Source of the DNA: Thermodesulfobacteriaceae bacterium UBA6232
GTDB lineage: Bacteria > Desulfobacterota > Thermodesulfobacteria > Thermodesulfobacteriales > Thermodesulfobacteriaceae
Assembly (NCBI GenBank): GCA_002441555.1
Contig: DJWK01000026.1
Location: forward strand, 4,322 to 68,321
Direction of reading: 5' to 3'
Length of the DNA: 64,000 nt
Each line of letters starts with the position of its first letter. The stretch's first letter is position 1. Below are positions 1 to 8,954 of the stretch, in pieces. The notes beneath the pieces were generated by a model, which ran no database searches, was not told the DNA's origin, and saw only the letters and a list, made by a program, of their open reading frames with translations. Position numbers and translations under genes: made by a program.

Positions 1-47
1 AGATTGGAGAAAATTTTTAAAAAATTACTTTTTTGAAAGGAGTGAGC

Positions 48-2411
48 ATGAGTCAGGAGATTGAGTTTAATCTTTCAGAACTTCAAGAGGGTGAAATAAT
101 TGATGTTCCTGAAGTGTTACCCCTTATGGCTATAAGGGATATGGTTCTTTTTCCTTCCATGGTGGTTCCCCTTTTTGTGGGAAGACCAAAATCTCTTCAG
201 GCCATTGAGGAAGCCCGCTCAAAGGATAATCTTATTGTTCTCGTTACCCAGAAAAATTCCCGCATTGAAAATCCAAAAGAAAAAGACTTATACCATGTGG
301 GAACCATTGCTTTAATTTTAAAGACCATTAATCTCACAGAAAATCGCAAAAAGGTTATAGTGCAGGTTTTAACAAGGGTTGAGATAAAGGAATTTATAAA
401 AACTGAGCCCTATTTTGAGGTAAGGATTGAACCCTGCAGGGAGAGGGAACCAGAGGTTATTACCCCTGAAATTGAAGCACTCATGCGCTCAGTTAAAGAA
501 AATACAGAAAAACTTCTTAATCTTAAAGGTCTCTTAAATCCTGAGATATCTCATGTGATCCAATCCGTTGAGGAGCCAGGGCGCCTTGCTGATCTTGTCA
601 CAGCCTATTTGAAATTAAAGGTCTCCACCGCTCAGGACTTACTTGAAACCCTTGATGGGGTGGAAAGACTTAAGAAAATCTCTAAGATTCTTCTTCAGGA
701 AATTGAGATAACCACCCTTCAGAACAAGATTCAGAGTGAAGCCCAAGAGGAAATGGGACGATCCCAGAGAGAATATTTCTTACGCCAGCAACTAAGGGCT
801 ATAAAAAGAGAGCTTGGAGAAGAAGAGGATATTGAGAGCGAAATTGAGGAACTTAAAAGGAAAATCAAAAAGGCCAAAATGCCAAAAAAAGTTGAGGAAG
901 AGGCCCTAAGGCAATTAAAGCGCCTTGAGCTTATGCATCCCGAGTCAGCCGAAGCGGCTGTTATCAGAAACTATCTTGAGTGGCTCATTGAACTTCCCTG
1001 GAGTAAGTCCACTAAAGATAATCTTGATCTTAAGCATGTGAAGAAGATTCTTGATGAGGATCATTATGACCTTGAGAAGATTAAAGAGAGGCTTCTTGAG
1101 TTTCTTGCAGTAAAGAAGATAAATCCTAAGGCAAAAGGGGCCATTATTTGTTTTGTTGGACCACCTGGGGTAGGGAAGACCAGTCTTGGAAAATCCATTG
1201 CAAGAGCCCTCGGGAGAAAATTTGTAAGGGTTGCCCTCGGCGGGGTAAGAGACGAGGCTGAAATAAGAGGGCACAGAAGAACCTATGTAGGAGCTCTTCC
1301 AGGAAGGATTATTCAGGGTATTAAGCAGGCAGGAGTAAATAATCCCGTCTTTCTCCTTGATGAGATTGATAAACTATGTATTTCCTTTCAAGGAGATCCT
1401 GCTGCTGCCCTTTTAGAAGTTCTTGATCCAGAGCAGAATAAGGAGTTTGTGGATCATTATCTTGATGTGCCCTTTGATTTATCCAATGTTCTTTTTATAG
1501 CCACAGCTAATATGGTTGAACCCATTCCTAGGGTTCTCCTTGATAGAATGGAGGTGATTTATCTCTCAGGATATACCTTTAAAGAAAAACTGGAGATTGC
1601 CAAAAGACACCTTATCCCCAAACTTATCAAAGAACATGGTTTAAAAAAGAAGGATTTTCAACTTAGTGATGAGGTAATTCTAAAGGTTATTGAAGAGTAC
1701 ACCTCGGAATCAGGAGTCAGAGAGCTTGAAAGAAAACTTGCAGCTCTTTGCAGAAAAATTGCAAGAAAAATTGCTGAGGGAGAAAAGGGGCCCTTTGAGA
1801 TTACCCCTGATAATCTCCATGAATATCTTGGGCCTCCTGAATTTATTGAAGATTTAAGGCTTACTCAAGATGAAGTGGGGGTAGCTACAGGGCTTGCTTG
1901 GACACCCTATGGTGGAGAGGTCCTTTATGTTGAGGCAGTAGTTATGCCTGGAAAGGGACAATTGATTTTAACAGGGTCTCTTGGAGATGTTATGAAAGAG
2001 AGTGCTCAGGCAGCCCTTTCTTATATACGTTCTCGTCATGAGGAGCTTGGGCTTGATCCAAAATTTTACACAAAATTTGATTTTCATATTCATGTTCCCG
2101 CGGGAGCTATTCCTAAGGATGGCCCCAGTGCAGGAGTGACAATGGCCATAGCTCTTATTTCAGCTTTAACAAAAAGACCGGTATCAAAGGATTATGCCAT
2201 GACAGGTGAGATTACTCTGAGAGGTCGGGTTTTGCCTGTGGGTGGAATAAAAGAAAAAGCCCTCGCTGCCTTAAGGAAAGGGGTTACCAATGTAATTATT
2301 CCCAAACAAAATGAAAAGGACTTGCAGGAAATTCCCGAGGATCTTCGTTCACAGCTTAATTTTATAAAAATTTCACATTTAGATGAAATCCGCAAGCTTG
2401 TATTAAAATAA
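48..2411 (+). CDS. lon: Lon protease (ATP-dependent serine protease)
   Basis: Cytosolic AAA+ protease that unfolds and degrades damaged and regulatory proteins. The N-terminal substrate-binding domain covers about the first 210 residues. A coiled region follows, then the AAA+ module with Walker A GPPGVGKTS near residue 372 and Walker B FLLDEIDK. The C-terminal protease domain has the catalytic serine in KDGPSAGVT near residue 694 and the partner lysine in GGIKEKAL near 735. Its 787 residues are normal for LonA. I chose ATG at 48 because AAAGGAG lies just upstream; an in-frame TTG at 33 has no ribosome-binding site. The upstream promoter is outside the window. A Nudix gene follows after 8 bases. 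Confidence 0.97.
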   Translation: MSQEIEFNLSELQEGEIIDVPEVLPLMAIRDMVLFPSMVVPLFVGRPKSLQAIEEARSKDNLIVLVTQKNSRIENPKEKDLYHVGTIALILKTINLTENRKKVIVQVLTRVEIKEFIKTEPYFEVRIEPCREREPEVITPEIEALMRSVKENTEKLLNLKGLLNPEISHVIQSVEEPGRLADLVTAYLKLKVSTAQDLLETLDGVERLKKISKILLQEIEITTLQNKIQSEAQEEMGRSQREYFLRQQLRAIKRELGEEEDIESEIEELKRKIKKAKMPKKVEEEALRQLKRLELMHPESAEAAVIRNYLEWLIELPWSKSTKDNLDLKHVKKILDEDHYDLEKIKERLLEFLAVKKINPKAKGAIICFVGPPGVGKTSLGKSIARALGRKFVRVALGGVRDEAEIRGHRRTYVGALPGRIIQGIKQAGVNNPVFLLDEIDKLCISFQGDPAAALLEVLDPEQNKEFVDHYLDVPFDLSNVLFIATANMVEPIPRVLLDRMEVIYLSGYTFKEKLEIAKRHLIPKLIKEHGLKKKDFQLSDEVILKVIEEYTSESGVRELERKLAALCRKIARKIAEGEKGPFEITPDNLHEYLGPPEFIEDLRLTQDEVGVATGLAWTPYGGEVLYVEAVVMPGKGQLILTGSLGDVMKESAQAALSYIRSRHEELGLDPKFYTKFDFHIHVPAGAIPKDGPSAGVTMAIALISALTKRPVSKDYAMTGEITLRGRVLPVGGIKEKALAALRKGVTNVIIPKQNEKDLQEIPEDLRSQLNFIKISHLDEIRKLVLK

Positions 2412-2419
2412 GTTTACAA

Positions 2420-2980
2420 ATGACTTCCTTACCAAAAAAGAGAGGAAGAAAACCAAAGGAAAGTCCAGAGAGAATAAAAAGGGAACTTCTTGAATTTGTG
2501 GATGAAAATTGCAATCCCCTTGGAATTCTTCCAAGGGGAGAGATTCATGCTAAAGGGGCCTATCATAAATCGGTGCATATTTTTCTTTTTAATTCAAAAG
2601 ATGAAATTTATCTTCAAAAGAGAAGTTTTGATAGGGAAGAATTTCCAGGGCTTTGGAGTTCTTCAGCTTCCGGTCATATAGGCCCAGGAGAGCCTTTGGT
2701 TTACGGGGCTCAAAGGGAATTGAAAGAGGAGCTTGGTATTAAGGTTAAACTTGAAGAGGTTCTGCAGGTTAAACCCTGTTCTGAAACTAATTGGGAGTGT
2801 GTTACCCTCTTTGTGGGAAGAACTGATAAAAAACCTAAACCCAATCCATCTGAAATTATAGAGGGAAGGTTTTTTAAAATTGAGGAGCTTGAAAGATTAC
2901 TTTCTGAAAAACCTGAAATTTTTAGCCCTGCTTTTAGATATCTTTGGAGACTTTATCAGCAGATAATATCTCAGGAATAA
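2420..2980 (+). CDS. Nudix hydrolase (YfcD/IPP-isomerase-like)
   Basis: Hydrolase of a nucleoside-diphosphate-linked or related substrate; the substrate cannot be read from sequence. The Nudix box is visible around residues 85-110: GHIGPGEP, then REL and EELGI, in the order Gx5Ex7REUxEExGU. The N-terminus is a basic stretch (PKKRGRKPK). The fold resembles YfcD and isopentenyl-diphosphate isomerases, which share the Nudix core, but the overall motif does not identify an isomerase. It lies 8 bases after lon and is probably co-transcribed. Its 3' end overlaps the convergent precorrin-2 dehydrogenase gene by 47 bases. Confidence 0.85.
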   Translation: MTSLPKKRGRKPKESPERIKRELLEFVDENCNPLGILPRGEIHAKGAYHKSVHIFLFNSKDEIYLQKRSFDREEFPGLWSSSASGHIGPGEPLVYGAQRELKEELGIKVKLEEVLQVKPCSETNWECVTLFVGRTDKKPKPNPSEIIEGRFFKIEELERLLSEKPEIFSPAFRYLWRLYQQIISQE

Positions 2981-3614
2981 TTTCAGAAAAGCCTTCCTTT
3001 TTCAGAATGCTTTTAACTAAATCAAAATCACCGTATTTTAAGTAAATTGGAAGGGCAGAAATGGCAATTTTCTGAAGTTTTTCTTCCTTTTCCTCAGGGC
3101 TAATATCCATTTTTAAGATTTTTTCTCTAATTTTTCTCATAAGATTAAGATATAATGTATATTCTTCTCCAAAAATTTCTTCAAGGGTTTCACGCAATCT
3201 CCTAGCAAGGGCGGGGCTTGCTCCAGAGGTTGAAATAGCTATTACAAGATCTCCTCTCTTTATAATTGAGGGAACGATGAAAGTGCAGTATTCAGGCCTG
3301 TCAACTACATTGCAGGGGATATTTTTTTCTTCTGCTTCCTTAAAGATCTCTTCTTGAACGGAAGGATCATTGGTTGCAGCAATAACTAAAAAAGCCCCTG
3401 TAAGGTCTCCCCTTCTATAGGGTCTTTCTTCCCAGATAAAAGTTCCCTTTTCATAAAGGCTTTTTAGCTTTGGAGTTAAATCAGGAGAAATGACTTTAAC
3501 CTTAGCTCCTACCGCAAGTAAGCCCAAAATCTTTCTTTCTGCAACCTTTCCACCACCAATAACCACACAGACCTTATTTTTGAGTTTTAAAAAGACCGGA
3601 TAATACTCAGTCAA
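2934..3614 (-). CDS. Precorrin-2 dehydrogenase / sirohydrochlorin ferrochelatase (CysG N-terminal type)
   Basis: Siroheme pathway enzyme: NAD-dependent oxidation of precorrin-2 to sirohydrochlorin, often with iron insertion. An N-terminal Rossmann motif GGGKVAERK follows YYPVFLKL, the usual opening of CysG-N/Met8 proteins. The central segment SGASPALARRLRE is the conserved active-site region. At 226 residues it is the stand-alone form without the methyltransferase domain. Two in-frame TTG starts exist, at 3632 and 3614. I prefer 3614: GGGGAG lies just upstream, and the codon overlaps the RNA ligase stop, implying translational coupling. Siroheme would serve dissimilatory or assimilatory sulfite reductase, fitting a sulfur metaboliser. 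Confidence 0.9.
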   Translation of the reverse strand: MTEYYPVFLKLKNKVCVVIGGGKVAERKILGLLAVGAKVKVISPDLTPKLKSLYEKGTFIWEERPYRRGDLTGAFLVIAATNDPSVQEEIFKEAEEKNIPCNVVDRPEYCTFIVPSIIKRGDLVIAISTSGASPALARRLRETLEEIFGEEYTLYLNLMRKIREKILKMDISPEEKEEKLQKIAISALPIYLKYGDFDLVKSILKKEGFSEIIPEILSADKVSKDI

Positions 3615-4758
3615 CTTCTCCCCATCCTTCAAGTTTTTGCCCCCAAAATTCAGTAGCCTTGGGATAAATTTTCTTAAATTCTACAACAAGATAGCCCCTT
3701 TCCCAAGTCTTTTTAAGAATTTCAATATTAACTCTTGCTAAACGAAAATGAGCAAGGAGGGCAAGAAAATTTTCCTCCTTTTTAAATCTTACTCGGAAAA
3801 TTTCCTCAGAGACCTTTTTTTCTTTAAGATTTTTTAGGGTATCCTCAAAAAGATAGCTTGCCAGTTTTTCATAAACCTCCTCTTTAAATTCTTCAAATTC
3901 ATAGAGATTCAAAAGGAGTCTAATGAGTCTCAGGCTGATGAAATTCGGATCAACCTCACCCAGATAGGGAAAAACCACTTTAAGATCCATAAGATTGGAG
4001 TAGGGAGTAACATATTTAATTCGGGTGCCCTCTCTTTCAGGCTTAAAAACAAGGCCCTCTCTTCCTTCTTTGTGATATCTTTTTATGATTTCCTTTATTT
4101 TTTCGTAATCCCTTTCAGGGTGAATGGGACCAAAAATTTCTGGATGATGGAGTTTGAAAGCTTCAAGAAGTTTAAGTTTTTCAGATTCTGGTAAAAACTC
4201 ACCTTTTCCATTTTTAGCAAAGTCAAAAACAAAAAATTGAACATCCTCCTTAATATAGGGAGGCCATTCACTTACAAAGGGATTTTCAGGGCCTGCAACT
4301 TCACAACAGGCAATAAGCTCGGGATATTTTTCCAAAAGATCAGCAAGGCCGGGAAGCCAATCCACCCAGCGATCTGTAGCAAAGGGGCAAACATATCCCC
4401 TTCTTGTAAAGGCAAGAATATCCTTTCCAGCTTTGATGATTCTTACATTATAGCCCTCTATTTTTTCCTCGGCATAAAAGGGATAGTTCATATAGCGTTT
4501 AAGTCCTGTTTTTAAGATATAAATTCTTGGAATGGAAGGATATCCCGAAACCAAAAATTTATCATTAAAAAAGGTCCCTACTGGAAAATTTTTGAACTCT
4601 TTGTTTAGGCGAAAAAAAGTATGATCTTTCCAGATGGTTAAATAGAGTTTACCCTTTTCATAGGCCTTTTCCCATTCTTCATAGGGATACTTTTTTAAGG
4701 AAGGATTTTTTTCCCAGAAATATCTTAAGAGTTTTTTATTCTCTTCATGTTCTTTCAA
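3607..4758 (-). CDS. ATP-dependent RNA ligase, Pab1020 family (Rnl3)
   Basis: Nucleotidyltransferase-fold RNA ligase that joins or circularises 5'-phosphate and 3'-OH RNA ends through a lysyl-AMP intermediate. Motif I is EEKIEGYNVRI near residue 97, with the adenylated lysine in KIEGYNVR. Motif III-like VQFFVFDF, motif IV GREGLVFKP and motif V IKYVTPYSNLMDLK follow in the right order. A helical C-terminal dimerisation-type domain completes the 383 residues, close to Pyrococcus and Methanothermobacter homologues. This family is mainly archaeal, with scattered thermophilic bacteria. The gene overlaps the end of rtcA by 14 bases and its 3' end overlaps the next gene, so it sits inside an RNA-end-processing operon. 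Confidence 0.88.
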   Translation of the reverse strand: MKEHEENKKLLRYFWEKNPSLKKYPYEEWEKAYEKGKLYLTIWKDHTFFRLNKEFKNFPVGTFFNDKFLVSGYPSIPRIYILKTGLKRYMNYPFYAEEKIEGYNVRIIKAGKDILAFTRRGYVCPFATDRWVDWLPGLADLLEKYPELIACCEVAGPENPFVSEWPPYIKEDVQFFVFDFAKNGKGEFLPESEKLKLLEAFKLHHPEIFGPIHPERDYEKIKEIIKRYHKEGREGLVFKPEREGTRIKYVTPYSNLMDLKVVFPYLGEVDPNFISLRLIRLLLNLYEFEEFKEEVYEKLASYLFEDTLKNLKEKKVSEEIFRVRFKKEENFLALLAHFRLARVNIEILKKTWERGYLVVEFKKIYPKATEFWGQKLEGWGEVD

Positions 4759-5818
4759 GGTAGACCTCTCCTTTTTCTCCGAGATTTCCAGAAACTCTGA
4801 TTTTTATTTTAGGTAAAAACTGAGGAATAAGGAAGGCCTGAGTAATAAGATGCCCAGTAATTTTGGAAACTTCATAGAAGAAGGAGCCCCTTCTCATATA
4901 TTCAAGAACAAGGCTTACAGGCAAAAGAAGCTGATCCCCAAGATGTTCTTCAAACTGGGCCTTGCTCTTTAAAAAGCTTAAAAGTTCCTTGGCACACCTT
5001 TTCCCAACCTCTTCAGCAGGAAGCCCTTTTTTACCAAGACTTGTAAAACCAGCGCATTTATTTTGATCCAAGGCATAGATAAAAAGCATGGTCCCAGAGG
5101 AAACACTTTTTACCCTTTCATAAAGAATTTCACAGGAAAACCCCTCTTCTGAAAGAAGTTTATAAGCGCTTTTTGCTTGTCTTTCAAGGATATGAGAGGG
5201 GAGATCCTCACTTATAAGGCTGATTATAAATATTTTTTCTGGATTAAAACCCCTTTCAAAAAGGGGAAGAGAAAAATTAGAGGCACTTTCTATCTGGGCC
5301 TTTATTCTTCCCCCTCCTTTGGGATAAAAACCTGCCTTCTCAAGATAAAGTTTTGCTTTAAATCCGAAAAGTGAGACCAGAGGCAGATATACATATTGAA
5401 GATAATGAAAGGGAGGAGAATAGGGGACATGGGTTCCCCCTATTAAAGTTAAATCTCCTCCTTTTGATAAGGCTAAAGGATAAAAAAGGGTTTGAAAAAG
5501 AAGGGAAGTTGAACCAGCTGTTCCGATATCAAAGTGATAAGGTCTTTTTTCTGGTTTTTTTTTGGGGATAAAAATCAATTCTTGGGAGTGTAGTTCATCC
5601 CCTTTGGTTTCTGCAGAAGTTAATTCTTTTAGGGCCATTACACAGGCAAGGTGCTGGGGTTGAAGCCCTGGCTTTGGTCTTTTGGCTCTTATGTTTATAA
5701 TTTTAAAGGGTATTTGAAGAATAGCTGAGAGAGAAAGGGCTGTTCTTAAGAGTTGGCCTCCTCCTTCACCGTAAGAACCGTCAATTAGAAGCACACTATC
5801 CTCTGTAAAGACCTCCAT
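4745..5818 (-). CDS. rtcA: RNA 3'-terminal phosphate cyclase
   Basis: Converts RNA 3'-phosphate ends to 2',3'-cyclic phosphates through an AMP-histidine intermediate. The N-terminal signature DGSYGEGGGQLLRTAL and the following RPKPGLQPQHL are diagnostic. The catalytic histidine is in ITGHLITQAF near residue 330. The length, 357, is within the family range. ATG at 5818 overlaps the fabG stop by 23 bases; an in-frame GTG at 5794 preceded by GAGG would remove the overlap and is an equally reasonable start. It is translationally linked to the RNA ligase downstream. No rtcB or rtcR is visible next to it. Confidence 0.93.
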   Translation of the reverse strand: MEVFTEDSVLLIDGSYGEGGGQLLRTALSLSAILQIPFKIINIRAKRPKPGLQPQHLACVMALKELTSAETKGDELHSQELIFIPKKKPEKRPYHFDIGTAGSTSLLFQTLFYPLALSKGGDLTLIGGTHVPYSPPFHYLQYVYLPLVSLFGFKAKLYLEKAGFYPKGGGRIKAQIESASNFSLPLFERGFNPEKIFIISLISEDLPSHILERQAKSAYKLLSEEGFSCEILYERVKSVSSGTMLFIYALDQNKCAGFTSLGKKGLPAEEVGKRCAKELLSFLKSKAQFEEHLGDQLLLPVSLVLEYMRRGSFFYEVSKITGHLITQAFLIPQFLPKIKIRVSGNLGEKGEVYLERT

Positions 5819-6539
5819 TGATGTGAAAAACCGAGCCTGTTATATAGGAAGCCTTATCACTTGCAAGAAAGACTGTTAAATAAGCTACTTCTTCTGGAAG
5901 ACCCGCTCTTTTAAGAGGAATTTCTTGTAAAAAGGCTTCTTTTACTTTTTCAGGTAGTTTTTCGGTCATATCAGTTTCAATATAACCAGGGGCAATGGCA
6001 TTTACGGTAATATTTCTTCCTGCAACCTCAAGGGAAAGGGCCTTGGTAAAACCAATAAGCCCGGCTTTGGCTGAGGCATAATTCACCTGGCCTGGATTTC
6101 CAGTAAAAGCAACCACCGAAGAAATATTAATGATTCTTCCCCATCTTGCCTTTAACATCATGGGCAAAACTGCCTGAGTCACATAAAAAGCAGAAAAGAG
6201 ATTTGTTCTTAAAACAGCCTCCCAGTCTTCTTCCTTCATGCGTAAAAAAAGGGCATCCCTTGTAATACCTGCATTGTTAACCAAAATATGGATAGTTCCC
6301 AGTTTTTCTTCAAGTTCCTTTATGGCCCTTTTTACCTCTTCAGAATTTGAAACATCAAAGCGAGAAAGATATGCCTTTCCTCCGAAGGATTCAATTTCTT
6401 TCACAACCTCTTTTGCCTTTTCTTCAGAGCCAAGATAGTTTACAACAACTTCTGCTCCGGCCTTGGCAAGCTCAATGGCAATGGCCCTTCCAATACCCCT
6501 TGAAGCCCCTGTAACCAGGGCAATCTTTCCCTGAAGCAT
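5796..6539 (-). CDS. fabG: 3-oxoacyl-[acyl-carrier-protein] reductase
   Basis: NADPH-dependent short-chain dehydrogenase that reduces 3-oxoacyl-ACP in type II fatty-acid elongation. The cofactor motif GASRGIGRA is at residues 10-18, NNAG near 88, the catalytic serine in INISSVVAF, and the YASAKAG tyrosine-lysine pair near 150. Its 247 residues are typical. AAGGAGG lies upstream of the ATG. Other fab genes are absent here; instead it leads an operon with rtcA, RNA ligase and precorrin-2 dehydrogenase. Another SDR activity is possible, but the sequence looks like a standard FabG. Confidence 0.95.
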   Translation of the reverse strand: MLQGKIALVTGASRGIGRAIAIELAKAGAEVVVNYLGSEEKAKEVVKEIESFGGKAYLSRFDVSNSEEVKRAIKELEEKLGTIHILVNNAGITRDALFLRMKEEDWEAVLRTNLFSAFYVTQAVLPMMLKARWGRIINISSVVAFTGNPGQVNYASAKAGLIGFTKALSLEVAGRNITVNAIAPGYIETDMTEKLPEKVKEAFLQEIPLKRAGLPEEVAYLTVFLASDKASYITGSVFHINGGLYRG

Positions 6540-6606
6540 AATTTCCTCCTTAAGGTTGATTTTGCCTATTATTTTACTGAAAATAAGCCCGTTTACAAGA
6601 AAATAA

Positions 6607-6634
6607 TTGTTAAAAAAATTTTTTTGGCTAAAAT
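6607..6634 (+). promoter_or_regulatory. Sigma-70-type promoter, leaderless context
   Basis: TTGTTA (6607-6612), 16-base spacer, TAAAAT (6629-6634). The ATG of the lipoprotein gene is at 6642, so transcription would begin at or within a base or two of the start codon. No Shine-Dalgarno sequence is present. Confidence 0.5.
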
Positions 6635-6641
6635 AAATTTT

Positions 6642-7229
6642 ATGAACCTAGCTAAAGCCCCAAAAATTTTGACCCTTTTTTTTGCAATTTTTCTTTTTTC
6701 AGCCTGTGAACCTAAGGAAAAACTTTTAAATACCCTTACCAATTTCAAAAATACCTTTACAGAAAAAGTCAAGGCCAAATTATCTGAAATTCCTTTTATA
6801 AATAGATTTATTAAACTTCCACCACCTCCCAAGGAACTTTACGAAAAAACCAGAGCCAAAATAGAGGAATTGCGAATTTCCAAGGCAAAGGATATTTACT
6901 CAAAGGAATATCAAGAATTAATGAAAAAATGGAAAGAGGGAGAATCTCTTTATAACAAGAAATATTACCACTCCGCAGAAAAGGTTTTAAAAGAAGTTTT
7001 AAAGGAGGCAGACTCTTTTCTTGAAATGGTAAAGGAATATGAAATAAATTTAAAAAAGAGGGCCCTTTCAGAATATCAATCCAAAGAAAAGGAACTCCTT
7101 TCTCAGGTTTCACCGAAGGAAAAAGAAAAGTATTTAAAGGCAAAGCTTTATCTTTGGAAACTTAAAAACTTGCTTGAAATGGGGGAATATGAGAAATTTG
7201 AAAGGGAACTCAAGAGTCCCCCCTTTTAG
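6642..7229 (+). CDS. Predicted lipoprotein, charged helical, unknown function
   Basis: Not recognised as a named family. An N-terminal hydrophobic stretch ends in LFSAC, a plausible lipobox, so the mature protein would be lipid-anchored at Cys 21. The rest is highly charged and helical, rich in Lys and Glu. It contains a segment of the form YNKKYYHSAEKVLKEVLKEA that resembles a tetratricopeptide-like repeat. ATG at 6642 is chosen over an upstream TTG at 6624 because it gives a clean signal sequence and follows a TAAAAT box. The 3' end overlaps pgpA. Confidence 0.6.
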   Translation: MNLAKAPKILTLFFAIFLFSACEPKEKLLNTLTNFKNTFTEKVKAKLSEIPFINRFIKLPPPPKELYEKTRAKIEELRISKAKDIYSKEYQELMKKWKEGESLYNKKYYHSAEKVLKEVLKEADSFLEMVKEYEINLKKRALSEYQSKEKELLSQVSPKEKEKYLKAKLYLWKLKNLLEMGEYEKFERELKSPPF

Positions 7230-7686
7230 CAGAGAAGGGGTTTCTCTTTTTTTGGCAACAGGTGCTTTTGTAGGATATCTTCGGCCTTTTCCGGGAACCC
7301 TCGGGGCCCTACAGGGAATTCTTATATACTGGCTTACCATGAAATTTTCTCTTTTTTATAAGCTGATAATTCTTTTGTTTATTACTTTTATCGGTATTTA
7401 TACTTCAAAAATAGCCTCGGAACTCATTCAAAAGAAAGACCCTGATGAAGTAATAATTGATGAGATAAGTGGTGCCTACCTTGCTTCCCTTGGAAAGGAA
7501 ACCTTTTTAGAGATTCTTTTTGTTTTTATTATTTTTAGAGTTATTGATATTACAAAACCCTATCCCCTTAAAAATATTGAGAGGGCTCCCACTGGTTTAG
7601 GAATTATGCTGGATGATCTTGTGGCTGGTCTTATAACTAATTTGATTGTTTCTTTGATAATTTTTGGATGGAGTGGGTTGAAATGA
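7189..7686 (+). CDS. pgpA: Phosphatidylglycerophosphatase A
   Basis: Inner-membrane phosphatase that dephosphorylates phosphatidylglycerol phosphate. The PgpA signatures are GYLRPFPGTLGALQG near the N-terminus and KKDPDEVIIDEISGAY, which holds the metal-binding acidic residues. Several hydrophobic membrane segments follow. The start is uncertain: ATG at 7189 (GGGGGA upstream) overlaps the lipoprotein gene; TTG codons at 7174 and 7198 are alternatives. The stop overlaps the cinA ATG in an ATGA arrangement, so the two are co-translated. Confidence 0.9.
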   Translation: MRNLKGNSRVPPFSREGVSLFLATGAFVGYLRPFPGTLGALQGILIYWLTMKFSLFYKLIILLFITFIGIYTSKIASELIQKKDPDEVIIDEISGAYLASLGKETFLEILFVFIIFRVIDITKPYPLKNIERAPTGLGIMLDDLVAGLITNLIVSLIIFGWSGLK

Positions 7687-8954
7687 AGGGTGCCCTCCTT
7701 TTTATTGGAGATGAATTGATAGCAGGAAGAATTCTTAACACCAATGCAGAATTTGCTGGAAAGGTTTTTTCGGCAACAGCGCTTAAAATTCAGGAAATAT
7801 TAACTATTCCCGATGAGGAGGAAATTATTATCAAGACCCTGAGAAGACTTCTTGAGGAATATGATTTTATTATCACTTCAGGAGGGCTTGGTCCAACTGA
7901 GGATGATATTACCGTTAAGGCCCTCTCCAAGGCCTTTTCACTATCTTTAAAAGAAGATGAGGCCCTACTTTCTGCTATCTTTTCTGCTAAAGAATACAAA
8001 GGAAAAGAAGAGATGGTAAGAAAGATGTCCTTTCTTCCTGAAGGAGCAATACTTCTTGATGAAGAATATCGTATGCTCGGGTTTTATCTTCCCTTAAAAA
8101 ACAAAAAACTTTTCTTCCTTCCAGGAGTTCCTGAACAATTTGAGTATCTTCTTGAAAAAAAGGTTCTTCCCCTTTTATGTGAGGTTATGGATGAAAAAGG
8201 ATTATGCAGAGAGGATAAACTTCTTAGAAGTTTTATCTTTTTTGATTTAAATGAAACGGATTTAAATTATTTTATTGCTGATTTAAGTAACAAAGAAAAG
8301 ATAAAAATCGGTTATTATCCCATTTTTCCAGAAGTTAAACTTGTCCTTTTTGGTGAGAAAGAACAGGTTGAAGAGCTATCTCAGAAAATAAAAGAAAGAT
8401 TTAAAATAAACCTTGTTTCGGAAAAAGAAGAATCCCTTAATGTGGTGGTTGGAAAAATTCTTTTTGAAAGGGGGCTAACTTTATCAACTGCAGAGTCCTG
8501 CACAGGGGGGCTTCTTTCAAGTCTTATAACCAGTGTTTCTGGAAGTTCTGCCTACTTTGAAAGAGGTTTTGTTACCTATTCTCCGGAGAGTAAAAGGGAG
8601 ATTCTTGGAATAAGCCCTGAGACCTTAGAAACTAAAGGAATTTATAGCCATGAAACGGCTCAGGAGATGGCCCTTGGTGCTAAAAAAATCTCAAAAGCTG
8701 ATTTTTCCCTTTCAACCACAGGTATTGCAGGGCCAACTGGTGGAACTCCTGAGCATCCAGTAGGAACCGTTTTTATTGGCCTTGCAACTCCAAAAAAGGT
8801 TTTTTCCTTTCACTTTCATTTTACAGGAGACAGAAACACCATTCAAAGAATGGCAAGTTTTACAGCACTTGATATCCTGAGGAGGTATATTCTTTATGGT
8901 AAGGGCTTTTTTAGCTATAGATTTGCCAAAGGAGTTAAAGAAAAAGCTCTCTGA
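7683..8954 (+). CDS. cinA: CinA family protein (MoCF domain + nicotinamide-nucleotide amidase)
   Basis: Two-domain CinA. The N-terminal MoCF-type domain (about residues 1-170; FIGDELIAGRILNTN, TSGGLGPTEDD) is the ADP-ribose/FAD pyrophosphatase module in some homologues. The C-terminal domain (about 255-415) is PncC, deamidating nicotinamide mononucleotide; STAESCTGGLLSS and TGIAGPTGGTPEHPVGTV are its signatures. ATG at 7683 overlaps the pgpA stop. The C-terminus runs about 18 residues past the usual end and overlaps thpR by 59 bases, so the tail may be unselected. Gene order pgpA-cinA-thpR is common in bacteria. Confidence 0.92.
   Translation: MKGALLFIGDELIAGRILNTNAEFAGKVFSATALKIQEILTIPDEEEIIIKTLRRLLEEYDFIITSGGLGPTEDDITVKALSKAFSLSLKEDEALLSAIFSAKEYKGKEEMVRKMSFLPEGAILLDEEYRMLGFYLPLKNKKLFFLPGVPEQFEYLLEKKVLPLLCEVMDEKGLCREDKLLRSFIFFDLNETDLNYFIADLSNKEKIKIGYYPIFPEVKLVLFGEKEQVEELSQKIKERFKINLVSEKEESLNVVVGKILFERGLTLSTAESCTGGLLSSLITSVSGSSAYFERGFVTYSPESKREILGISPETLETKGIYSHETAQEMALGAKKISKADFSLSTTGIAGPTGGTPEHPVGTVFIGLATPKKVFSFHFHFTGDRNTIQRMASFTALDILRRYILYGKGFFSYRFAKGVKEKAL

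Noticed and set aside
945..1274. Long antisense open frame inside lon
   Set aside because: Shadow of the lon coding sequence; no ribosome-binding site or recognisable domain.
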